Positions 12,400-24,900 of a stretch of DNA of 64,000 bases are shown here, in pieces (the first letter of the stretch is position 1; the number at the start of each line of letters is the position of its first letter). The notes beneath the pieces are model-generated. The model ran no database searches, had not been told where the DNA came from, and saw only the letters and a program-made list of their open reading frames with translations. Source of the DNA: Clavaria fumosa (Eukaryota > Basidiomycota > Agaricomycetes > Agaricales > Clavariaceae); assembly GCA_951802425.1 (NCBI GenBank), contig OX637794.1, forward strand, positions 4,774,001 through 4,838,000, written 5' to 3'. Position numbers and translations under genes: made by a program.

Positions 12400-13221
12400 A
12401 GGTTGCAACCTTGTGTGCAATTGCCTTCCTAATGTGCCCCTCAGTCCGCTCCTTTTTAAAAGAACCGGAATATTGGACTTGCAACCATTCCTTTGATCCA
12501 TCACACTAGCCCAGTTTTGCTGATTCGATGGCTTTAATTTAAAGCGGATGTATATACCTACTGTACTCTATCCGTTCGTCTATTCCCCGCTCAAAAGCAA
12601 TACAGTAACTTAAAAATATAAGAAAGAGGCGACCTTTGCGAGGTACACCAGACGATGAGGAGTGAAATCGCGAAGAAAGCAGCCATACAGATCCCTTACT
12701 GGAGACCAGGAGATGATCTTGGTCGACACCTACGAGCACGTGAAGAACAGGTGGTGCGGTCATCGTAACATGGACGATTAGGTAATCACTATAAGTTAAG
12801 TAGCCCCGCTCTTGGCCAGCTAGCTCCAGTCCCGAGAGCCTTCAATCTCCAACATACCCTTATCCTTACACTCACCTCATGCAAGGTCCCATCGCACAGG
12901 GTACTGCACCGGTTTGTCCCTCTCCTTGATGGCAAAAAAAGCTGGTGAAGAAAAAAAAGCTTTGTTGATCGTCTATTTTTGACACTTGGTCCATATGCAG
13001 CGACGGCAGTGGCGTCGGCGGTGGCCCCCCACCAGCATACCTCGTCCTCTTCCTCGTCTCCTGACACTGTCCTCGTCATCGTCGCCGTTGTTCATCTCTG
13101 CACGCCCACCTCCTGCAGGTAACGTCCTCCGCCTCACCACTCACTTCTTCTCCTACAACTCACCCTTCCCTCTTCTCGCACTGGCCCCGCATCCTGCAAG
13201 CCAAACAACCGCACAATCATC
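12400..13221. other. Intergenic region between the two paralogues
   Basis: About 820 bp with no exon chain that I can support. It should hold the terminator of paralogue A and the promoter of paralogue B; a pyrimidine-rich stretch about 13,060-13,200 just ahead of the start codon is typical of fungal core promoters. Confidence 0.5.
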
Positions 13222-14975
13222 ATGGCGACACATAAGCTCGCCGCGCTCCTAGCTTTCCTCCTCGTCCTTGTCCTGGCGTCCGCTCCCTTTCCCGCCGCGG
13301 CTGTCGTCCTGGGCGCAGCTGCAGCTGCCGCCACAGACGCACCGGCGGACATCACCACGAACGACGCGGTAATAGCAACAGCCCAACCGTTACCGCCACT
13401 ACCGTTGTCGCGGGCCCGATCAAGCGTGGTCTGTCTCGGCGGGCACACATGGGTGCGTTGGCATTACTAAACTTATCTTGCAATCGCTTTGAGGCGCGTT
13501 CGCTCACGTACCCCTCCGCTTTGTCATCGATCTGCTCTATGTCCGGCTCGCCGATATTGTGGCGCAGTCTTACAACTCCCGTCACGAGAGTCCCTGCACG
13601 GTCGCCGCATACGTAGGCGCCGCGTGCAACAACGGAGGCAAGTAGTGTCCATGGTCCCGCGGTCTCCAGAGCTTCGTCTCTTATTCCCCCCGTGATTTCA
13701 GAGTTCACAGTTAAGTACCTTGTGCCTGGGACGTACTATACGGTAGCGTCATTGGAAGGGACGACGACTATCCCCACGCAGAACGCGTGTCTATGCAGCA
13801 CGGCTATGTACATGCTTTTGTCGGCATGTGCGGAGTGCCAGGATGGCATTTGGTCCAAGTACGTTCTCGCGAGCCCATTTCCCCTTCGCCCCATTCCTTG
13901 AATGAATGGATGGGGATGTTGATATGTTGATACTAATGCACGGTCCCTCATACAGCTGGACAGAGTGGGCGTCCCCATGCACGACGACATTCACAAGGAC
14001 GTGAGTGTGAAATGGTGTGACGCCGTCATCAATCTAAAGCTGTGACGCATGTGTAGGATTCCAGCCGATGTGCCGCCCAATGCTTGGATTCCCATCTGGG
14101 CCTTCATGAGTGTTAACGTATGTGTCGTTGCTGGATGCCAGATCTTTTTTACCTATTTTTCTTGTAACGAAACAACAGGAAGGGGACATGTTTGATATAT
14201 TTACTGCGCAGGAAATAGCGAGGCTCTGTGCGTGTGACATACCGCTGACGCTATACATACCGTCACTCACTCTATTTAACGAACAATAGCCGTGCCTGAT
14301 GTCAATTTAGCGTTGACCACCCCGCGGGCGCCGCCGCCGACGACACTGACGCCGACATCGACGCCGACATCGACGATTATGGCGACGACCACGGCGACGA
14401 TCATGGTCTCAGCGACCGCCTCCGCCGCAGGCAGCCAGAGCAGCAGCATCTCTGTGCGTGCTGTAGTGGGGTTGGGGCTGGTGGGCAGCATTGTGCTGGT
14501 CATCGGGGTGTGTTTGTTTGCGATACTAGTAGCGGCGATGATATATCGCCACAAACGGACGCGCGATTACAACAAGAAGCCCGCCGTCGTTGCGGCGCGT
14601 GCGCTGTTGCCGCGGACGACGAGCATAGCAAGGCGGCCTGTGCCGCCGGACCGCAAGCTGAATGGGACCCCACCCCAGTCTCCTCCGCCGTTTTCGGCGG
14701 CGCGGAGCTGGTCTGGGATGAGGTACACGGACGCGGCGCACACACCGTCACCGCCGTCTGCTGTGCTGTCGCTTGAGTCACAGCAGCCGCAGCGGGCGGC
14801 CACTGCTGGGGTGAGTGTGGTTGTCATGTGTCATTGCGCTCGGCAAACCGTTCCTTTGCAGACGATTCGCACGACGTCGAGGTATCTTCCTGATTTGTTT
14901 GAGAAGGGGGCTGAGCCGAACTCGCCCATGTCACCGCGTGCACGTGTACAATATAGCGGTGTACCTGAGATATGA
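13222..14975 (+). CDS. Secreted/single-pass membrane protein, Cys-rich ectodomain, paralogue B
   Basis: Tandem paralogue of the preceding gene. Exons by eye: 13222-13452, 13568-13637, 13702-13858, 13956-14000, 14057-14117, 14179-14227, 14290-14810 and 14862-14975, 415 codons plus stop. Exons 2, 4, 5 and 6 (70, 45, 61 and 49 nt) have exactly the lengths seen in paralogue A. Signal peptide LAALLAFLLVLVLASAPFP; ectodomain motifs PCTVAAYVGAACNNGG, CLCSTAMYMLLSACAECQ and WTEWASPCTTTF; Thr/Pro-rich linker; one membrane helix (AVVGLGLVGSIVLVIGVCLF); basic stop-transfer RHKRTR; Pro/Ser-rich tail ending YSGVPEI. The second intron uses a GC donor (G|GCAAGT). Role unknown. Confidence 0.82.
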
Positions 14976-15268
14976 GTTGTACTAGTCCACTTGTAAATCC
15001 CACTTAATGACACAAATGTAACACCACTTCCAACTGATTGCTCTAGGCCTCTACCCAATACAAGTAAACCTTCAATAGTGATTGAGGCCTCTGGGAATTT
15101 CTGAGCTGTAGTCATATTGGACACTGTAATTGATATTCAATTTCTTTCTTAATTACTACTAACCATGGTTAATGGACTTATCACACTTAGTCTTGTGTTT
15201 AAGGTGCTGATTCAATATAAAAGAAAAATACTAAAACATAGGAAGTGAACCCACACTACTGTACACTA

Positions 15269-17201
15269 CAGTTGAATTGTTCATAATGCATAATGTCGGT
15301 CATGGGCAAAAGAATGCAATATGAAAGTTATGTAACTGTGGAATGTGACATATAACACGTGACTGCGTGACAACCCTATGCCCTGTTGATGATTTTTGGT
15401 TCCCCATGTATTCACAGGGATGTCTAATATGAGACTAGACAAATGACTATTTATGCCCCTGGGACCATGTCCCACGCTCCTGGACATGAACACCTGTTAA
15501 CGGTTCCTCCCATCATTCCTTTCTCAGTCTCGTTGTAAGTATGTGGCTTTGTTAACCTCCACATTGCCCATTACCCAGACTAGCCAGAGCCTCATATTGA
15601 GGTAACCCCGATCCACAAAGTTGGTAACTAGCCCACCCTCACACCTGTATTGGTACAAGCACCCTGGCAGCTTCGGTCCAGTACGCCCCAACTAACACCG
15701 TCTCGGAACAGATTACACCTATTGGAGACCTAACAGGATTGTGGAAGGGTGCCACAGCTCCCACTGGCCCAGTTACCTCAGTGGTACCCCAGGGCTGAAC
15801 TCATTGTACTGTGGTCGTGTTCCTTTCTTTGCTCAACGTAAGCTCCCAATATAGCATTTATGGGCCTGAGACCATTTCCTTTCCCAAGCGATTCAGTGGC
15901 TGAGATTTCATTGTCAGATGTGGTGATGGTTGGTTGTCGTCTGCTACGGACCAGTCAGTCCCTGGCCCAAGGCCACAAGCTACCCCACCACCAGCACGCT
16001 GACCCTCCAGAATGGGCACCCCCACCCAGGGGTCCATGGCCTCAGCAGAAGTGCCAGGGTTGTCTCAGACCAGTTCATCCCCTGTGACTATTGGTCTCAA
16101 AGAGTTGCCACTTAAGGCTCCCAACTAGTCACTTTGTACCTGCCAGCACATCATCACATGATGGTGATTACTGGGGAATTGAATTAACTGAGAATTTATT
16201 ATGCCCCCTCAGCAGTTCAAACTTGTGACCCCAATTACAAGCTCAACCTGTGGCCGCATGGGACCTTTCTCCCACTGGACCACCTATGCCCTGTTAGTAA
16301 GTGTCACCTGCCTTGCATGCTGCATGCTAAGCTTGGTCATGACTCCAGGTTACTCACAGATCTCCACAGGTAAACTCGTGGGAAAACCTGTGAGTCAGGA
16401 AACTCGTGAGTCTGAGTTTGCCTAGTGTGGGCTTTTTGAAGATCTTTGAGGATCTGAGTCAATGGTCTTGACAAGATTTTGGCTGGTGAATCATCAATTA
16501 CTTGTGAGTACTTGTGAGTACTTGTCATGAGTACTCATGGGGATGAGTTTCCCACAGATCCAAGTATGGCCCCATGCACCATGAGTTACCCACATGCATG
16601 GATCCAGGTGATCCATGAGTGCACTTGTGACCAAGCCTACTGCATGCGTTCTCACTGCAACTCAGCTCAGAAGCAGCGCAGAACTTGTGATACCTCCAGA
16701 GAACATGTTGCTAGGCTGCTGATACTTCCCTTCTTGACCTTCTTGCACAGCTGAATCAGCTCAGCAATCCCAATCTCTGCCTCACCACCCTCTTTCATGC
16801 TCTCCTTATCTGAATCACTCTCTGCAGTCTCCCTTTGCTAGGCAGTCTGCTCATGGTGAACCTGTGCAATAATCTCATCATCACCTTTGATGAGATGAGG
16901 AGCCTCTGTTCCTTTCTTTGCCTTGGGTCCAGGTCTTTTCACATACACATAGGAGCTGGGGGTGATGCAAGGCTTGTGCGTATGCTTGGGGGGCATTTTC
17001 AGGCTGTTTTTCATGAACAGACCAATGTATTTGATATTTGAACAGAGTAAATTCATATTGCATAATGCCTCAAAATCCTATGAATTATGAATTATGCATG
17101 GATAACCCAATTTCCCTGCATACCACAGTGGTTGGCTCCCAAATTCAATGCAATATTAAAAGTATGCATTATGGTTATATGTATTATGAACAATTCAACT
17201 G
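15269..17201. mobile_element. Non-coding TA-flanked terminal-inverted-repeat element (1.93 kb)
   Basis: The left end CAGTTGAATTGTTCATAAT at 15,269 is matched by its exact inverse ending at 17,201, and both ends are flanked by TA (15,267-15,268; 17,202-17,203). A TA target duplication and a CAGT start fit Tc1/mariner-type mobility. No transposase motif is visible; the interior is CpG-poor with only short open frames, so I call it non-autonomous. Internal GAGTACTTGTGAGTACTTG repeats lie near 16,500-16,540. A shorter copy is at 19,119. Confidence 0.75.
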
Positions 17202-17259
17202 TAACATAGTCCAATACCAAAGTGGCCTAAAGACTCTAGGGATGCTGCAGGCGAAGAAA

Positions 17260-18770
17260 CTACATGACACTGCTTGGGGCCATCAGTTCTTCCTCAGTTC
17301 TGCTAGAGGACTCGTTGAACTCTTCCGGCTTTCGGGGTGCTAGAACGATTTCCACACTACTGTACTGTGACTGTCTCGGAGGCCTTGACGCAAACACGAG
17401 CCCTGAGGTGCGGTTTGTATACGGATTGCTAACTTCCTTATCGGACAATTGCCAAAGCCGAATAATGATAGAGGAAAACTGGACGTTGAGGGTCAATTAT
17501 GCAAAAAGGTCAAGCATCGAGAGACGTAACGCACTACTATGCCCTGTGGATGAAAGTTGGAGAGCGTCTCAAAACCGTTGTTAAGAAGAGAAACACTTAC
17601 AATGATGGAGGACATCTAGAGAAGAGGGCATCATTCCACCTGACGACAGGGTGGAAAATGTAAACTCACAGGGTTCAGGAGGAGATATGTAGCGGGCACG
17701 ATAATTAGCACAATCATAAATGTCGTATATATCGCAGCTGAAGAGAGACAGTGAGGATCTTCAAAAAAGCAACGGGAAATAGAAGGCGGACCCGAATCAA
17801 TCATAACCGACATCACGGTTCCTGACATTCCTTTATTACCAACTGCATGTGCTGAAGCCCTTGAGACAAGCCAGATGCGATACGAGATCAAAGCTGCAAG
17901 AAAGGCAGGGCTACAACACGAACGCAGGAATATCTGAAGTGATTTGCTCACCAGTACAGATCAGATTCAATACTAGAGTCGAACTAAAAAGACGCATGCT
18001 GGATCAACTGAGTAATCTGGGCAACCAACAAATCAAACAGACATGAAGAACGACTTTGAACGACCAATTGCGTTGTAAAATTCCTTGGGATTAAATGGAA
18101 GTCTGAGCTGAGCGAGCGTCCATATTGACCATGCGGACAGCCCTGTCGATGTAAAGTCAGGGCATGTCGACACTTCGGAATACCACGTAAATTACCAATG
18201 TTGAGACAGAAGAGCAGCAGGGGCAATACTACGATGCGCCAATCGTGTCCATACAGGACCCATGTGCGGTAGACCTTTGAGTGTTATCTTGGTAAGCAAT
18301 AATTGGGGAAGGACCAAAGACTCACAATGAAGAGATCGGCTACAAACGTGGTCGTAACGTATATTGCATCCACCGAGACAGCTAAATGGGACCCCGCGTC
18401 TGCAAAGTACGCTTCAGCCGCGTAAGGCCTCTCCATATGAGTGGTGTTTGCCTCATAGTTGCGCAACAGGGTCAAGACAACATGCTGCGCGCGCATGTCA
18501 ATTCTGGGTGCGTGCGACGGGACGGGATGATTGACCGTGGTAGCGAGTAGAAATATCGACAAAGAAGTCACAAGGAGATAGATGGGCAATTGTCTGCCTT
18601 GTGAATGTTTCGCATGCAGTACCCTAATGCACTTGAGGAAAACCACCAGGTAGCAACCTAAATTCTGGGTCGGTCAACAGAGGTGTTTCTGGAAGGTCTG
18701 CCGCACCATAAGCGATTGATTCTAGAAATGCGCTGAGGAGCTGAAATTGGGCAGCGCGATATTGCGACAT
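17260..18770 (-). CDS. Seven-helix membrane protein (fungal DUF6533-like family)
   Basis: Function unknown; the family is greatly expanded in mushroom-forming fungi. The start ATG at 18,770 gives MSQYRAAQFQLL; exon 1 joins an exon with CYLVVFLKCIRVL. Further exons carry the YVTTTFVADLFI helix, then VYRTWVLYGHDWRIVVLPLL (18,199-18,277), then ALISYRIWLVSRA (about 17,850) and SAAIYTTFMIVLIIV (about 17,700). The last exon encodes a charged cytosolic tail ending PSSVM at 17,260. The ADLFI-VYR-W-x-VVLPLLL and LISYRIW-RA signatures place it in this family. At least seven exons are needed; I did not resolve every junction. No stops were seen within the assigned exons. Confidence 0.75.
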
Positions 18771-19118
18771 GGGAGTTCGTGAGGAAGTGCACTGGCAGAA
18801 GTGCTGTGTGCATTATGATCCACCAGATTTATAAGTGCACCGATCGGTCCCACATTCCATCATTGCATCAAAAATGGTGCCACTATGTGCCCGTTAGGAA
18901 GTGCAAGGGACTGAAACATGAAAACTGATGCTTGACAACCCCGGTTCTACCGAGCATTGTGGGGGGTACTCCCTCTGCGTATATCTTGGCATCTGAGTCA
19001 CGTCAGACGTAGTGTAGGCGAAGCTATGTTGAGGCGAAGTTTGTCCAGATTTGGAAATTTGATTGTAACCTGCCACAGCATGGTGAGTAGCCGAAGAGCT
19101 TATGTAAGGGCACGTATA
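18771..19118. other. Short intergenic region upstream of the membrane protein gene
   Basis: About 350 bp between the seven-helix gene start and the next repeat. It presumably contains that gene's promoter; I see no other feature. Confidence 0.45.
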
Positions 19119-19423
19119 CAGTTGAATTGTTCATAATGCATAATGTTGGTCATGGGCAAAAGACCATGCAATATGAAAGTTATGTGATACTGTGGAATGT
19201 GACATACAACACATGACTGTGTGACAACCCTATGCCCTGTGCCATAGACTAGTAAGCATCACCTGCCTTGCATGCTGCATGTATTCTTGCTGCAACTCAG
19301 CTCAGAAGCAGTGCAGAACTTGCAATACCTCCAGAGAACATGTCACTAGGCTGCTGATACTTCCCTTCTCGACCTTCTCACACAGCTGAATCAGCTCAGC
19401 AATCCCAATCTCTGCCTCACTAT
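19119..19423. mobile_element. Internally deleted and 3'-truncated copy of the TA/TIR element
   Basis: The left terminus CAGTTGAATTGTTCATAATG again follows TA (19,117-19,118). The first ~115 bp match 15,269-15,385; the copy then jumps to sequence equivalent to about 16,290-16,320 and 16,655-16,790 of the long copy. The right terminus is missing because a Gypsy LTR fragment begins at 19,424. Confidence 0.72.
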
Positions 19424-20215
19424 CAGACTGGGTCTCACACAACTTAAGGGTAAGGTCATGATGACAATACTAAGATAAGGGGAAAAGAGTACAAAAAAGG
19501 AAATGACAAAGTACTTATAGTGAGAGCTTTGGCACTTGCTGGCGTTCCCATGCTTGGACCCTTGGATCACATGATGCACCAAGGTGCAGGTCAGGTGACT
19601 TTGGTGATTACATAATCCGACCCCAGCCACAGGTCATGTGACCTTCCAACAACCTTCTCTAGTTTCTCCACAACTCCTCTTCTTGGATGGCTTAGGTAAG
19701 TGATCCTAACATCACCCCCCTCTTAAGGCTGGGCATCCTGACCAGCTAGCTTGGCCTTGTCAGGATGGGAGAGGAAGAAGTCCTGGAGCAGCAGCGCCAC
19801 ATTGGTGAGGTTTCGGTGAGGTTCCCATGTATTCTCCTCTACTGGGTATCCCAACCATTTTACCAAGTACCTCACCCCACACCCCACCTTCTTAACATTG
19901 AGAATTGCTTCAACCTCATACTCCAGATGGTCATCATCAATCGTGGCAGGGGGAGGCAGTGGAGGATTCTGGGAAGGGAAGGAGGGGGCAATGAAGGGAG
20001 TGAGCAACAGTTTGTTGAAGACACAGTGGATGTGCCAAGCATGGGGGAGCTTGAGGCAGTACCCTCCTGGTCCCACCTTCTCCTCAACTGCGAAGGGGCC
20101 TGCCTGCTTGTTGTCAAGTTTTTTAGAGGGCCAGTCCATCTTTAAGTTCCTAGTGTCCAGCCAGACCAGATCTCCCTCAGAGTACTCCCGACTCAGGCGC
20201 TTCCCCTTATCATAG
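19424..20215 (-). mobile_element. 3'-end fragment of a chromodomain Gypsy element with truncated LTR
   Basis: On the minus strand, 20,215-19,723 encodes the end of an integrase. It starts in the linker (YDKGKRLSREYSEGDLVWLD), continues through the GPFAVEEKVG fold and LKLPHAWHIHCVFNK, and ends in a chromodomain (YLVKWLGYPVEENTWEPHRNL). A purine tract (AAGAGGGGGG) then precedes an LTR starting TGTTAGGATC near 19,712, which runs to 19,424 where it is cut. The rest of the element is absent: the pol frame stops abruptly at 20,216, where an LTR in the opposite orientation begins. Confidence 0.85.
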
Positions 20216-20599
20216 TGTTAAGATCGCTTACATAAGCCATCCAAAAGACAAGTTATGGAGAAACTGGGGAGGGTTGTTGGAAGGTCACATGACCTGTGGC
20301 TGGGTTGGATTATGTAATCATATAAGATCACATGACCTGGGGCCTGGGCGCATCACGTGACCCAAGGGTCCGAGTGTGGGAACGCCGGCAAGTGCCAGGG
20401 CTCTTGCTATAAGTACCTCATCATTTTCGTTTTTGTACTCTTTTCCCCTTATCTTAGTATTCTTGTCATGACCTTACCCTTAAGTTGTGTGAGACCCAGT
20501 CTGATATAATACTAAGATCTGCCTGTCCGCCCTAGCCCTGTGTCCTAACCCGGCTAGCCTGGACCCTTAATCTCAAACTGTGACACATTGTCACAGCTC
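20216..20599 (+). repeat. Gypsy LTR in plus orientation, probable 5' LTR of the old element
   Basis: Starts TGTTAAGATC and matches, in inverted orientation, the LTR fragment at 19,424-19,712 over about 290 bp. The right border is set at the TGTCACA near 20,599 because LTRs usually end in CA; this border is uncertain. The gag remnant downstream is in the same orientation, so this is likely its 5' LTR. Confidence 0.6.
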
Positions 20600-21320
20600 A
20601 GCCCCTATCATCCTCTTCTTCTTTACCCTGCCTGCAGTGTGTAACAGAACTGCGTGAAATTTTTACTGTGTGTAGATACACGTGACCAGACCTGGAGGAA
20701 GTCTACTGTGACCCTCCCCAAGTGATACCGAGTGCCCAAGGCCCAGAACTTTATTTTACAGCCACCATACCCCTCCCAGTGAATCGTGTAGTCTACAGGG
20801 CATGGAAAGGCCTTCTACATAGTCTTTCTGTAGTTTCCTGGTCCAGTGGACAGGGCCCTTGCTCTGTGACCATTGTCAGAAGGGCACACAGGCAACTCAT
20901 TAAGAGTTGTGGGGCAACCATCTGGGACACCTTTTGGGCCCCACGTTAGCAATAGTTTCATAGAATAAGAGTTCTATAGATACATAAGTGCCTAGAAGAG
21001 CAGCCTGAGAGGACAGGACTGTTAAGAGATCGAAGAAATCTGGAGTGCCCAAGGCCTGGAACTTTATTTTACAGTGCCATAGAATGATGCTGGACCTAGC
21101 TGTTGCCCCCTTCGATGGGCAGAAAAGGAACTTTTGTACATTCCTCTGATCCCTTCACCTCCTGTTAATGGCAAACCCAACTGTCTATGCTATGGACCTG
21201 GTGAAGGTCCTTTTTGCTCTGAGCAAAATTACTGGAGAAGGATTCACTGCAGAGTGGGCGAATATGAAGGTGGAAGAGATCCTGGGTAGCGGTGAAGCTG
21301 GAGCCTGGGCAGAGTTTGTG
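20600..21320 (+). pseudogene. 5' leader and gag N-terminus of old plus-strand Gypsy element
   Basis: From about 21,095 the plus strand reads a gag capsid start (APFDGQKRNFCTFL, then MANPTVYAMDLVKVLFALSK and GFTAEWANMKVEEI). One in-frame TGA at 21,147-21,149 sits where CGA (Arg) is expected. The frame is cut at 21,320 by the insertion of the minus-strand Gypsy and resumes exactly after it at 27,547. The 500 bp before gag are leader sequence with a short duplicated motif (GTGCCCAAGGCC at about 20,730 and 21,041). Confidence 0.7.
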
Positions 21321-21948
21321 TGTCGCGGTCAATCCTAAATCTGGAGCTCAAAGGTCGTGGTGAGGTCGCGACAAGGTTGCGAAGGTCACGTGAATAGCTG
21401 ACGTAAAGGCTCAACGAGGAGGTAGAAAGAGGCGATTTCTGGAGAATATCAAAGTCTGAGGAATACATGCTAAGTGTCTACTCATATATATACTGGAGTC
21501 CAAGACTGTAGGAACGATATCGGTATAAGGTAGTAAGAGAAAACATACAATGGGAGTGACGGTAGGGAGGAAATGAAAGTATCTGGACAACAATCGTGAA
21601 GTCGCCATGGTCCCAGGAAGGGAAACGTCGGTCGGCAGGGGAACGGGATAGTGGTACAAGGGCGCCAGGGGAACAGGAAGTCGTCGTGGGAAGGAGATGG
21701 GGATGCCAAGGGGACGGGATAGCGGTAAAGGTGGGGCGTGGGAGAGAACAAGGTCGCGTTAGGAATGGTCGCTTGATGGGCGATGTCAGGTGTCAGCTCA
21801 TTGACAGGGTGATGGCATCCCACTTGATGTGCCATCACATATTTGGGCCGTACTGTCGGTGGTAGTCACGTGAGTTCTCGTGACTTACTGATCATGTGAC
21901 AGGTCACGTGTCCGCGAGCTTTGAGGATCACGTGATGTTGCTGTGACA
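21321..21948 (-). repeat. 3' LTR of the young Gypsy (628 bp)
   Basis: Runs from TGTCGCGGTC to GCTGTGACA. Compared with the 5' LTR it differs at scattered, mostly transition, sites and retains two short segments of about 22 bp and 14 bp that the 5' LTR lacks. Confidence 0.9.
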
Positions 21949-21959
21949 TATTCCCCTTC

Positions 21960-24900
21960 CTAAGATTTGTTCTCCTGAACAAACTCCGCAACGGCCTCCT
22001 TTGCACACGTGAGGTTCTCCAGGGGTTCCCAGGTATTTTCCTCGGGCGGATAAACAACCCAGCTCACCAGGTACTGGACCTTCCCTCTCCTCTTCCTCTT
22101 GGCTAGGACTCGTTCAACATCATATTGCTCACCTCCCTCTATGAGTTCGGGCAGTGGTCGGACAGAAGACGGGTCTCCTTGGAAGGGTTTGAGTAAGGTC
22201 TCGTTGAAGACCGGGTGGATCTGCCAGCTCAGGGGAAGGGTGAGGCGGTAAGCCGAGGTTCCTACCTTCTCCTCTACAGGAAAGGGGCCGACGAACTAAG
22301 ACATCCTGGAGGCGGTCATGGGCGGCGGAAATCCGTGCGAGGAACTCATTGGCGGCAGGTATATCGAAGCTGGTGGGGAAATCAGGGATCGGGGCGGGGT
22401 CGAAACCATGGAGAGCCGAAAAGGGGGTGATATCCGAGTCGCGGATGGGTTGCGAGTTGAGAGCAAACTGGGCGAGGGGGAGCACGGCAGCCCAATCGGC
22501 CTGGTCTTCCTTGGTCAGTGCGCGGAGGACTACTTCTACCTCCTGGTTGGCTCTCTCTACCTGCCCGTCCGTCTGCGGGTGGTAGGCAGTGGAAGCAGCA
22601 GATTTGATGCCCAACTTATCGTAGACCTCGCGCATAAACTTGGAAATAAACTGGCCCCCTCGATCAGACACTACCTTCTCCCGAAGCCCATAGTAGGCGT
22701 AGATCTTCTTGAGGAGAATCGAAGCTGCTCCTTCCGATGTGAGTTCCTGGACAGTTGGGGCGAGGACAATGGTCTTGGTTAGGTAATCTTTGATCACCAA
22801 GATCATGTCGTAGCCCGCGGATTCCGAGACTGGGCCGATCAAGTCCCAACCGATGACTTGCCAAGGTCGCGAGGGGATTGGGAGAGGGTGGAGGGGAGGC
22901 GGCTTTTGTCCGCGTCGGGGTTTGATCCTCGGGCAGACATCGCAGGCGATAACGTAGGCGCGGGTGTCCTTCTTAAGTGTGGGCCAGTACCAGTATTTCG
23001 CGACCGCAACCTGGGTTTTGGAGATCCCCGGGTGTACGGTAGTTCGAGCCGAGTGGTGGAGGTCGAGGATGTCTTTTACGAGCGATGCTGGGACCCAGAG
23101 CTTCTCGTGTACCCGGAAGTATCCTTCTTTATCCTTCTCCGCTTCTTCTGGAGGGGTCCCCAGGGCCTGTTCGATCCTCAGCTTCTCCATTAGAGACAGG
23201 GTTTCATTGACCCGGAAGAAGTGGTCTGGCAACAGAACCTGGGCAGGGTGGGGAGGTTGGTCGTCGTAGTCGGGGTGTTGGGAAAGAGCATCGGCGGCAG
23301 TGTTCGACTTTCTGGAGCGAGGAACGATCTTGAAACGGAAGAGGGACAGGAACTGTCTCCAGCGGTTCTGGCGTCCATTGAGTGGGTTTGGTTTCCGGAA
23401 ATACGAAAGGTTTTTATGGTCCGTATGGACCTCGAAATCCTGACCGAGGAGGTAGTGTTGCCATTCCTCAAGCGCTCTTATTACCATGAGGAGTTCCAGG
23501 TCGTAGACGTCGTAGTTTAGCTGGGCGTCCCAGAGCTTTGTCGATAGACAGTCCACCATTCTCCACACTCCATCCTGTTGCTGGTACAGGGTAGCCGAAG
23601 TCGCGATCTTGCTGGTGTCCATCTCGATCTTCCACGGCATTCCGTCCTGGGGGATCGCGACTTGGACTGAATCCCTGATTGCGTCCTGGATGTCATAGAA
23701 CGACTTTAGCACAGTGTCCGTTAAGTTAAATTCACCTTTGCCAGTGCAGGCATGGAGAGGGGTGGCAATCTTGGCATAATTCGGAATGTATTGTCGATAG
23801 TAACTTCCAAGGGCCGTGTACCTGCGCGCATCCTTGGCCGACTTCGGAATTGGCCAGTTGTCGATTGCCGAACATCTCTTCTCACTCTTCTCGATGGTTC
23901 CCTGCCGGATCTTGTTTCCGAGGAAAGTCACCTCCATTCGTTCGAATTCGCATTTTGCGGGTTTGACGGTCAGGTGATTTTCTTGGAGAACTTGGAAAAC
24001 ATGTGCGGTAAGGTCGCGGAGTTCTTCGCGGGTGTCAGAGCAGATGAGGATGTCGTCAATATATACGAAGACCTGGCCAGTGGCCACCAGATCCTTCAGG
24101 ATACTGTCCATGAAGCCCTGGAAGATCATGGGGGCATTAGTCACTCCAAAAGGCATGACTCGACAGAGAAATTGGCCGTATTCGCATATGAACGCTAACA
24201 GCTTCTCGCTCTCCTTCGACGCCTGGATATTGTTGAATCCAATCCAGATATCGATTTTTGAATAATACCGGAACTTCTGCAGGTGATTGTAGATGTTCTG
24301 GACGAGAGGGAGAGGGTAGGCATTCTTGACCGTGACTTCGTTTAGTCGTTTGTAGTCGACCACAGGCCGGAGCTTGTCCCCTTTGTTCTTGAAAAAGAGA
24401 GGGCTAGCCCAGGGCGACTGACCTGGGTAAATTCGTCCAGTCGCGAGGTTCTTGTCCAGCCACTTCCGGAGCTCTGCATGGTAGGCCTTGGGTGTCGGGT
24501 AAATCTGGGACTGGTATGGACGGGCATCATTCCCTAGCTGGATGTCGATGTCGATTCTGGGACAGTGTGGGGGTAGAACATTGTAGAACTCTTCTCTGAA
24601 TACTCGCAGAAAGAGAGTCGGCCAGTCGGGGGAGTCGTTTGCGATGACACGGACTGCAGCACTGCAGGGAAGGTCACGGCAGTGTCGAAATTCGAGGGAG
24701 CGGGTCCGCCAGTCGATGGTAGGATTGTGCTTCTGGAGCCAATCATCGCCTAGCACAAGGTCGAAGTCGGGGTAGTTGCCCAGGTAGCACTCGATAATCT
24801 CGCGGTGTCCAAGACCGAATTCGACCGCGACCTTGGTGAAATGTGTGATGGGTCCTCGCGAGTTTGCGGTACCGTCTGCATTCCTGGTGATCATTGGAGA

